Both the position numbers and the translations under genes were made by a program. 64,000 nt of DNA from Oharaeibacter diazotrophicus (GTDB lineage Bacteria; Pseudomonadota; Alphaproteobacteria; Rhizobiales; Pleomorphomonadaceae). The notes beneath the pieces are model-generated. The model was not told where the DNA came from. It searched no databases and saw nothing but the letters and a program-made list of their open reading frames with translations. The DNA lies in NCBI RefSeq assembly GCF_004362745.1, contig NZ_SNXY01000006.1:1178001-1242000 (forward strand). The letters are read 5' to 3'. This document shows positions 58,361-64,000 of the stretch, piece by piece. Positions within the stretch are counted from its first letter, which is position 1. Each line of letters begins with the position of its first letter.

Positions 58361-59035
58361 TCAGGCCGCGTCGGCCCGGTCGAACAGACGCCCGAGGTGA
58401 CCGCCCTGACGGCGGACGAAGGCCGCGAGGCGGTCGGGGTAGTCCGGCGCGACGGCGTCGCGGATGCTCGGGCGGGCGGCGAGCACGCGGCGCCAGGCGG
58501 CGAGCGTCGGACGGCTTTCGAACGCGCCGAGATCGACGACGCGGTCGAACACGTCGAGGTAGCGGAAGATCGGGCCGAAGGCGGCATCCACCAGTGAGAA
58601 GCGGTCGCCCGCAAAGAAGGGCCCTTCCTCGAGGGTCTCCTCCAGCAGTGCGAAGCGACCGTCGAGGACCTGCCTCCGCGCCTCGAAGGCGTCGGTATCC
58701 TTGGCTGTATAGAGCTGCCAGAGGTCGCCGAGGATAGTGGAGGAAACCTCGATCCAGGCGCGGTGCTGCGCCCGCTCGATCGGGTCGACGGGGTGGAGGC
58801 GGGGCTCCAGCGTCTCGTCGAGATAGTCGACGATGGCGGCGCTCTCGAAGAGCACCTGGCTATCGACCTTCAGCAGCGGGACCTTGCCGAGCGGCGAGAT
58901 CGCGCGGAACCAGTCCGGCTTGTCGTCGAGATCGACGACGGTGCGGGAGAACGGCACGCCTTTCTCGGTGAGAGCGATGACGGCGCGCTGGACATAGGGG
59001 CAGAGCGCGTGGCTGACGAGTTCGAGCTTCGGCAT
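58361..59035 (-). CDS. Glutathione S-transferase family protein
   Basis: 224 residues. The thioredoxin-like domain begins LVSHALCPYVQRAVIALTEKGVPFSR with a CPYVQR motif, and KVPLLKV and LFESAAIVDYLDE (glutathione site) follow; the C-terminal helical domain contains FSLVDAAFGPIFRYL. It likely conjugates or reduces electrophiles with glutathione. Its start is 67 bases after the DoxX stop, on the same strand. Confidence 0.92.
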   Translation of the reverse strand: MPKLELVSHALCPYVQRAVIALTEKGVPFSRTVVDLDDKPDWFRAISPLGKVPLLKVDSQVLFESAAIVDYLDETLEPRLHPVDPIERAQHRAWIEVSSTILGDLWQLYTAKDTDAFEARRQVLDGRFALLEETLEEGPFFAGDRFSLVDAAFGPIFRYLDVFDRVVDLGAFESRPTLAAWRRVLAARPSIRDAVAPDYPDRLAAFVRRQGGHLGRLFDRADAA

Positions 59036-59102
59036 CGGACGAATCCAGTCGTGGTGGATAGGAGTGTGGGACGGCGTCGCCGTCCCGCCGATTGCGGCTT
59101 GA

Positions 59103-59558
59103 TCAGCCGAAGACCCTGCCCGCGACGCGTCGCGCCCGGCGAAGGAGCGGCCTGGAAGGACTGAGAGCGAAGGCTCCGTCGCCCAGCAGCGCTTGGGCGA
59201 ACGAGAGTACGACCAGGTAGGCCGGATACTCCCAGCCGCCGTTCGGCGCGGTGAAGACCCAGCCGTTGGCGCCGTGGACGCCGACGATGGCGCCAACCAG
59301 GAAGGGCGTCAGCGCCAGCGCCACCCAGCGGGCCTGGATGCCGAGCACCAGGGCCGCGCCGCCAAGAGCCTCGGCGGCGAAGGTGACGTAGGCCAGCCAG
59401 CCCGGCAGGCCCACGCTCTCGAAGAAGGCGGCGGTCCCGGGCAGACCGTAGGTGAGGAGCTTCAGGACAATGCCGTGGGCGAGGTACATGGTGCCGAGCG
59501 ACACCCTGAGCAGGGTCGTCGCCACCCGTTCGGCGGTGAGGGAAGTTGGGGCGGACAT
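59103..59558 (-). CDS. DoxX family membrane protein
   Basis: 151 residues with four transmembrane helices (about 16-34, 52-72, 77-97, 119-137). VATTLLRVSLGTMYLAHGIVLKL and FAAEALGGAALVLGIQARWVAL are typical of DoxX/DoxD. GGAGAAG precedes the ATG. It is divergent from the LysR gene, with a perfect 18-base palindrome between, and upstream of the GST gene. Role is unclear; DoxX proteins are associated with thiol and oxidative stress. Confidence 0.9.
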   Translation of the reverse strand: MSAPTSLTAERVATTLLRVSLGTMYLAHGIVLKLLTYGLPGTAAFFESVGLPGWLAYVTFAAEALGGAALVLGIQARWVALALTPFLVGAIVGVHGANGWVFTAPNGGWEYPAYLVVLSFAQALLGDGAFALSPSRPLLRRARRVAGRVFG

Positions 59559-59647
59559 GGGGCTTCTCCGAGAGTTCGGGCCGTGGCGCTGCGGCTCGTC
59601 CCGATCGGTAGCGCTTGCACATGATCCGCTCCATCTGTGACTTTGGA

Positions 59648-59665
59648 AGTCGTGCTTGCACGACT
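59648..59665. promoter_or_regulatory. Palindromic operator between DoxX and LysR
   Basis: AGTCGTGC-TT-GCACGACT, a perfect 8-bp inverted repeat with a 2-base centre, in the divergent spacer. It probably binds the LysR-type regulator encoded downstream at 59697. Confidence 0.65.
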
Positions 59666-59696
59666 GCAAGCCGCTCGCCTGCTAGTCTCCCTGGCC

Positions 59697-60587
59697 ATGG
59701 ACGACTGGAACGACCTCCGCCTCGTGCTCGCGATCGCCCGCCGTGGCTCCCTGACCGGGGCCGCGGCCGACCTCGGCGTCAACCACTCCACGGTCTTCCG
59801 CAGGCTCGGCGCCCTGGAGGACCGGCTCGGCGTGCGCCTGTTCGAGCGGCTGCCGGGCGGCGTCCACGTGCCGACGCCGGCCGGAGAGCGCACGGCCGCC
59901 GCGGCCGAGCGGGTGGAGACCGAGACGGCGGCGCTCGACCGCGAGATCCTCGGCCGCGATGCCCGGCTCACCGGCCGGCTGCGAGTGACCTCCTCGGAGA
60001 CGCTCGCCTACAGCCTGTTGACGAGGCAAATCGGCCTGTTCCGGCAGGCGCATCCGGGAATCGCGGTGGAACTCGTCATCGACAACCGCATCCTCGGCCT
60101 GTCACGCCGAGAGGCGGACGTGGCGCTGCGCGTCGCACGGCCGCGCGGGGGCGACCTCTTCGGCCGCAAGCTCGCGGATGTCGGCTGGACGGTCTACGGC
60201 ACGCCGGGCCTCGTGGCCGGCAGCGGGCTCGAGAACGGCCCCTTCGTCGGTTGGGAGGACGGCGTCGCGGGCGTCAATGCCGCCGACTGGCTGGCAGCGA
60301 CGGTCCCGGCCGCCCGCATCGCCTACCGTACCAACAGCGTCGTCAACCAGCTGGTCGCGGCCCGCAACGGCCTCGGCCTCGCCGTGCTGCCCTGCTACCT
60401 CGGCGACGGCGAACCCGGCCTCGTGCGCGCCGTGCCGGAGCCGATCCCGGCGTTGGCGCGCGAGCTCTGGATCGTAACCCACGCCGATCTCAAGACAACC
60501 GCCCGGGTGCGCGCCTTCCTCGACATCGTCGGCGGCGGGCTCGTCGGTGAGCGGGCACGACTCGAGGGACGGACCGGCGACCGGTAG
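59697..60587 (+). CDS. LysR-type transcriptional regulator
   Basis: 296 residues: HTH at 1-60 (LRLVLAIARRGSLTGAAADLGVNHSTVFRRLGALEDRLG) and effector domain to about 275. The F-R-R-L-G motif in place of S-R-x-I is common in the subgroup with N-H-S-T-V. It is divergent from the DoxX-GST operon and probably regulates it through the palindrome at 59648-59665. Confidence 0.92.
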   Translation: MDDWNDLRLVLAIARRGSLTGAAADLGVNHSTVFRRLGALEDRLGVRLFERLPGGVHVPTPAGERTAAAAERVETETAALDREILGRDARLTGRLRVTSSETLAYSLLTRQIGLFRQAHPGIAVELVIDNRILGLSRREADVALRVARPRGGDLFGRKLADVGWTVYGTPGLVAGSGLENGPFVGWEDGVAGVNAADWLAATVPAARIAYRTNSVVNQLVAARNGLGLAVLPCYLGDGEPGLVRAVPEPIPALARELWIVTHADLKTTARVRAFLDIVGGGLVGERARLEGRTGDR

Positions 60588-60657
60588 GGGCGCGTCCCGG
60601 CCGGAGGGAGGCCCGGCACGCTTCGGGCCCGACAGCCTCGGTCACCCGCGAGCGTCT

Positions 60658-61587
60658 TCACCCGTCCCGCCGGGCCGATCCGGTAACGCCGAGCGGCGCC
60701 AACCGCTCGCGCAGAAAGTCGATCGCCACGCGCGTCTTCGCCGGCAGGTAGGCGCGCGAGGGGTAGAGCATCCAGGCGGACGTGTCGAACTGCGTCGCCG
60801 CGCAGTCGTGCTCCGGCAGGAGGTCGACGAGCCGACCGGTGGCGAGGTCGTCCGCGATCAGCCAGAGCGGCAGCAGCGCGGGGCCGAGGCCCATCAGCGC
60901 CGCCTCGTAGAGCGTCAGCGCGCTGGTGAAGAGAAGATCACCGTCGATCGGCACCTCGGTCACGGTGCCGGTCGCGTCCCGCACAAGCCAACGGTCGCGG
61001 AACGCCGGCAAGGCGAGGCGCAGGCAGCGAGCGGATGCGAGGCGTGCAAGATCCCCGCCGAGCCCGTCGCCATCGCCCCACGACGGCGCGGCGCAGACGC
61101 GGTAGCGGGTCGGCATCAGCCGGGTGCAGACAAGATCGCCGGAGACCTCCGGTGCGAGGCGCACTGCGAGATCGATCTTCTCGGCCACGATGTCGAGGGT
61201 GTCGTCGGTGAAGACGAGATCGAGCCGGACCGCCGGATGGAGGGCGCGGAAGGCGGGGATCAGCGGCAGGATGCAGCGCGCGCCGAAGGCCACGGATGCC
61301 GTGAGGCGCAGCAGCCCCGTCGCGCCCACACTCGCCGCCAGCGCCTCGTCGCGCGCGGCCTCGAGATCGGCGACCAGCGCGCCGACCTTGGCGAGATAGG
61401 ACGCGCCGAGTTCGGTGGGCGAGAGGCGGCGCGTCGTCCTCTGGAAGAGGCGGAAGCCGAGCTCCGCTTCCACCGCGGCCACCGTCCGCGACACCCAAGA
61501 GGGCTCCACGCCGCGCCCGCGCGCAACTTCGGCGAAGCTGCCCCGCGACAGAACTTCGACCACCACCTTGAGCGCCTCGATGTCCAT
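60658..61587 (-). CDS. LysR-type transcriptional regulator
   Basis: 309 residues: HTH at 1-58 (LKVVVEVLSRGSFAEVARGRGVEPSWVSRTVAAVEAELG) and a co-inducer binding domain. It is divergent from an SDR gene 121 bases away, its likely target. Convergent with the preceding LysR gene over a 70-base gap. Confidence 0.92.
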   Translation of the reverse strand: MDIEALKVVVEVLSRGSFAEVARGRGVEPSWVSRTVAAVEAELGFRLFQRTTRRLSPTELGASYLAKVGALVADLEAARDEALAASVGATGLLRLTASVAFGARCILPLIPAFRALHPAVRLDLVFTDDTLDIVAEKIDLAVRLAPEVSGDLVCTRLMPTRYRVCAAPSWGDGDGLGGDLARLASARCLRLALPAFRDRWLVRDATGTVTEVPIDGDLLFTSALTLYEAALMGLGPALLPLWLIADDLATGRLVDLLPEHDCAATQFDTSAWMLYPSRAYLPAKTRVAIDFLRERLAPLGVTGSARRDG

Positions 61588-61708
61588 GGGATCATTGGTG
61601 CAATTTAAGAACGAGTGTCGCGCATCCTGCGGCGTTTAAGGCGCTCGGTGCAAGGATTAGATCTGGGGCGTCGCGGTTACCCCGCCATCTCGTCCCAGGA
61701 GCAGAGCC

Positions 61709-62434
61709 ATGCGGATCCAGTCCACCGTCGCCCTCGTCACCGGCGCCAACCGCGGCATCGGCCGCGAGATCGTCTCGGCCCTCGTCGCCGCCGGCGCGGC
61801 CAAGGTCTACGCCGCCGCACGCGACGTCGCCCGATTGGCCGAGACCGTCGCGATCGCCCCGGACCGGGTCGTCCCGCTCGCCCTCGACGTCGCGGATCGG
61901 CAGGCCGTCGCCGCCCTCGCCACCGCCGTCCCCGACCTCCGGCTCTTGGTCAACAACGCCGGCGTGCTCGACTTCGGCTCCGCCCTCGACATGGCGCCCG
62001 AGGCGATCGAGCGGAACTTCACGGTGAACTTCTACGGTCCGCTGCTCACCACCCGCGCCCTCGCCCCGGTGATCGCCGGCAACGGCGGCGGCGCGGTGGT
62101 GAACATCGCGAGCGTCGTCGCGCTCGCCAGCATGCCGGCGCTCGCCGGCTACAACGCGTCCAAGGCGGCGCTGTGGTCGCTGTCGCAGAGCCAGCGCGGG
62201 AGCCTCGCCCCGCTCGGCATCGCCGTGCACACCGTCTTCCCAGGCCCGGTCGACACCGACATGGCGGCCGAGATCACCTTCCCGAAGACCAGCCCGGCGG
62301 ACGTCGCCCGCGCCATCGTCGAAGGCATCGAGTCCGGCCGGGACGACATCTTCCCGGACCCGATGTCGGCGAGCGTCTATGAGGCCTGGCGCGCCGACCA
62401 CAAGGCCATCGAACGCCAGTTCGCCGCCGTGTAA
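61709..62434 (+). CDS. SDR family oxidoreductase
   Basis: 241 residues. Cofactor motif VTGANRGIGREIVSALVAAGA, then NNAGVL, catalytic Ser in NIASVVALA and Tyr-x3-Lys in YNASKAALWSLS. AGGAG lies 8 bases before the ATG. It is probably regulated by the divergent LysR. The stop overlaps or closely precedes a GNAT gene. Confidence 0.93.
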   Translation: MRIQSTVALVTGANRGIGREIVSALVAAGAAKVYAAARDVARLAETVAIAPDRVVPLALDVADRQAVAALATAVPDLRLLVNNAGVLDFGSALDMAPEAIERNFTVNFYGPLLTTRALAPVIAGNGGGAVVNIASVVALASMPALAGYNASKAALWSLSQSQRGSLAPLGIAVHTVFPGPVDTDMAAEITFPKTSPADVARAIVEGIESGRDDIFPDPMSASVYEAWRADHKAIERQFAAV

Positions 62435-62954
62435 TCCAATCGAAGTCCGGATCGCAGACCAGCTGGCAGGAGGAGCCCCGCCGACGTCCTCGTCGCCAAT
62501 CGTTCGCCCGGCCGGCGCCGAGGACATCCCGGCGCTCGCTGCCATCATCCGCGGCGTCGGCCTGTTCTCGGCCGAGGAGGCCGACGACTTCGTCGCCTCC
62601 CTGCCCGCGGCCTTGGCCGAAAGCCAGGACGGGCGGCAATGGCTCGTCACGTCCGACGGCAGCGGCGCGGCCCTCTTCCAGCCGGAGCCGGCGCCGGGCG
62701 TCTGGAACATGCTGTTCCTCGGCGTTCTGCCGGCATCCCGCCGGCGCGGCGTCGGCCGCGATCTCGTCATCGCGGTCGAGCGTCGCACCATCGAACTCGG
62801 CGCACGCATGCTCCTGATCGATACGTCGAGCCTGCCCGCGATGGCACCTGCGAGAGCGCTCTACGCATTCCTCGGCTACGAACAGGTAGCCGAGATCCCG
62901 GACTATTGGGCGGTCGGGGACAGCAAATGGACGTTCCGGCGCGTGCTTTCGTAA
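62379..62954 (+). CDS. GNAT family N-acetyltransferase (start uncertain)
   Basis: The acetyltransferase core runs from about 62500: IVRPAGAEDIPALAAIIRGVG, then NMLFLGVLPASRRRGVGRDLV (acetyl-CoA binding R-x-x-G-x-G) and ARALYAFLGYEQVAEIPDYW. The only canonical start in frame is the ATG at 62379, which lies inside the SDR gene and adds about 36 unconserved residues. An excellent AGGAGGAG at 62468-62475 is followed, 8 bases later and in frame, by ACG at 62484, suggesting that translation begins, or once began, there. Possible explanations are an ACG start or a mutated ATG. Substrate unknown. Confidence 0.8.
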   Translation: MRPGAPTTRPSNASSPPCNPIEVRIADQLAGGAPPTSSSPIVRPAGAEDIPALAAIIRGVGLFSAEEADDFVASLPAALAESQDGRQWLVTSDGSGAALFQPEPAPGVWNMLFLGVLPASRRRGVGRDLVIAVERRTIELGARMLLIDTSSLPAMAPARALYAFLGYEQVAEIPDYWAVGDSKWTFRRVLS

Positions 62955-63398
62955 CGGCCGATGGAAGCGAGTGTTCGGCGGGACCGATCAAGCGACCCGG
63001 ATGGACTTCGCGACGCGGTTGGTGCTGACGACGCCAAGAGATGGAAGCACGCTCTCGGCCCGTCCCCGGCACTCCCAGGATTCCAGCGCGTTCTCAATCT
63101 TGCCCGCCAGACCGGGAGCCGCGCGGCCCCAACATGATTGCGCACCTGACGTTCCGGGTGCAACCATCGTAGCGGACCGGCCTGCGGTCGCACCGGTGGA
63201 AGACGTTGCCCTCGCAGGCGAGAGTGGGGACTTCGTGACGCGTCGCCGTCAGGTGCGCCCCCTCGAGATCCGACCGGCCGCGGCGCCTTTGGGGCACAGC
63301 TTGGGGCCAAGGTTGGGGCACACGCGCACCAAGATCGGCGGAGCGGATTCTCAGCCGATGGCGAAACATCAATGTTTACAAGGAGCTTAGCGGAAGAT
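62955..63398. other. Gene-poor region beside tRNA-Gln with short tandem repeats
   Basis: About 440 bases without a recognisable gene. Several open frames exist on both strands but none matches a family I know, and none has a good ribosome binding site. Near the tRNA, three 12-bp units lie in tandem (63289-63324), annotated separately. The segment may be a remnant of a mobile element integrated at the tRNA. Confidence 0.4.
63289..63324. repeat. Three tandem 12-bp TTGGGGC repeats
   Basis: TTGGGGCACAGC (63289), TTGGGGCCAAGG (63301) and TTGGGGCACACG (63313) in a strict 12-base period, about 75 bases from the 3' end of tRNA-Gln. Such repeats resemble arm-type integrase sites near tRNA attachment sites. 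Confidence 0.5.
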
Positions 63399-63472
63399 TG
63401 GCTGGGGGACCTGGATTCGAACCAAGATTAACGGAGTCAGAGTCCGCTGTTCTACCGTTGAACTATCCCCCA
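63399..63472 (-). tRNA. tRNA-Gln (CTG)
   Basis: On the minus strand: acceptor TGGGGGA (63472-63466) with TCCCCCA, discriminator G and encoded CCA at 63399-63401. The anticodon stem-loop reads GCGGA-CTCTGAC-TCCGT with anticodon CTG; the T arm contains GGTTCGAATCC. It decodes CAG. Confidence 0.95.
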
Positions 63473-63527
63473 GCAGGCCTGCTTCGCAGGGCCGGCACCG
63501 CCGGTGCCGGTTGCCGCCGGCCGGGGT

Positions 63528-63556
63528 GAAGTAGCCGATCGTCATCGGCCTGTCAA
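63528..63556 (-). promoter_or_regulatory. Sigma-70 promoter of tRNA-Gln
   Basis: On the minus strand TTGACA (63556-63551), 17 bases, TACTTC (63533-63528), about 55 bases before the tRNA 5' end. The spacer contains a GCCGAT-GACG-ATCGGC palindrome. Confidence 0.65.
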
Positions 63557-63689
63557 CGACTTCGCCACCGGCTGTCAACCAGCCGCAAACCCGCCGGCTT
63601 CGGCGGGATCGTCGCGCGGGTGCCTCGACCGGACCGGTTTCCGGCGCACGAGAATCGAGTCGCGCGCCTGCCCCCTCCACCCACCTACC

Positions 63690-64000
63690 TCAGCCGTCGA
63701 TCGTCGCCATGCCGCCGGGGGCGTAGCGCTCGCCGGCGGCGGCGCCGCGGGGGAAGGCGCGGTCGAGTTCGGCTAGGTCGTCGGCGGAGAGGTCGACCGT
63801 GGCGGCCGCGACGTTCTCCTCGAGATAGGCGATCCGCTTGGTGCCGGGGATCGGCACGACGTCGTCGCCCTGGGCGAGCACCCAGGCGAGCGCCAACTGC
63901 GACGGCTTCACGCCCTTGGCGGCGGCCATCTCCTCGACGACGCCGACGAGATCGAGGTTGAGGGCGAAGTTCTCGCCGGAGAAGCGTGGCGAGGCACGGC
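63690..64000 (-). CDS. Aldo/keto reductase, C-terminal fragment
   Basis: The gene runs off the right edge; about 103 codons remain. The fragment shows the family C-terminus: [47 protein letters not shown] (NADPH-binding S/R motif) and [26 protein letters not shown]. AKRs of this type (AKR13-like) reduce aldehydes and ketones with NADPH. The stop is at 63690, 134 bases from the tRNA promoter. Confidence 0.9.
   Translation of the reverse strand, partial: RASPRFSGENFALNLDLVGVVEEMAAAKGVKPSQLALAWVLAQGDDVVPIPGTKRIAYLEENVAAATVDLSADDLAELDRAFPRGAAAGERYAPGGMATIDG

Noticed and set aside
62971-63390. Open frames beside tRNA-Gln as an integrase or transposase
   Set aside because: No catalytic motif of tyrosine recombinases or DDE transposases was found in any frame.

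Overview
The window comes from the chromosome of a very GC-rich (roughly 70 percent or more) alphaproteobacterium, most likely of the order Hyphomicrobiales (Rhizobiales). Evidence: the glnB-glnA operon with a sigma-54 promoter, an imuA-imuB-dnaE2 mutagenesis cassette behind an alphaproteobacterial LexA box (GTTC-N7-GTTC), soluble and membrane chemoreceptors with CZB domains, many LysR-type regulators, and short 'MTIDEAA...IHLFGI' type proteins. This assignment is from gene content and recall, not from a search.

Layout. 0-4.5 kb: end of a carbohydrate ABC permease, a GH28-type glycosidase, a zinc-binding chemoreceptor and a small standalone sensor-globin-like protein. 4.9-10.1 kb: tRNA-Asp, a DUF1194 von Willebrand-type exported protein, Nnr (NAD(P)HX repair) and the glnBA nitrogen operon. 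10.1-22 kb: Hsp70-like chaperone, parE, aconitase X, cytochrome b561, a cytosolic chemoreceptor that fuses MA, CZB and PilZ domains, then a probable metal-handling cluster (two small His/Cys-motif membrane proteins, a Crp/Fnr regulator, a PepSY-TM reductase-like protein). 22-27.6 kb: DUF2249 protein, then a minus-strand run cysS-PIN-GFA-pip-cimA in which the first four genes overlap at their stop/start codons. 27.8-38 kb: an anti-sigma/ECF sigma/cupredoxin/metallophosphoesterase operon, peroxiredoxin and quinone-reductase type genes each next to LysR regulators, and an SCO-containing operon with two Cys/His-motif exported proteins. 38-44.2 kb: CaiB-type CoA transferase, quinone oxidoreductase, EamA transporter, exported GlcG-like protein, exported alpha/beta hydrolase and a CGNR regulator. 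44.2-49.8 kb: SOS mutasome. 50.1-51.1 kb: an AT-richer insert that truncates a host gene. 51.3-54.7 kb: RsmB-like methyltransferase and YgiQ radical SAM protein, followed by an IS3-family remnant. 55-63 kb: GlxA/LysR regulators divergent from SDRs, a DoxX-GST pair, MATE transporter and a GNAT acetyltransferase. 63.4-64 kb: tRNA-Gln and the C-terminal part of an aldo/keto reductase.

Most of the window is ordinary chromosomal content. The observations I would look at first are: similar inverted-repeat operators in front of the GlcG-like gene and between the alpha/beta hydrolase and CGNR genes, suggesting a small undescribed regulon; the MA-CZB-PilZ chemoreceptor; the standalone globin beside a zinc chemoreceptor; the His/Cys exported pair with SCO; the AT-rich insertion in a truncated gene; a 108-bp MITE-like element; and a GNAT gene whose Shine-Dalgarno faces an ACG codon.
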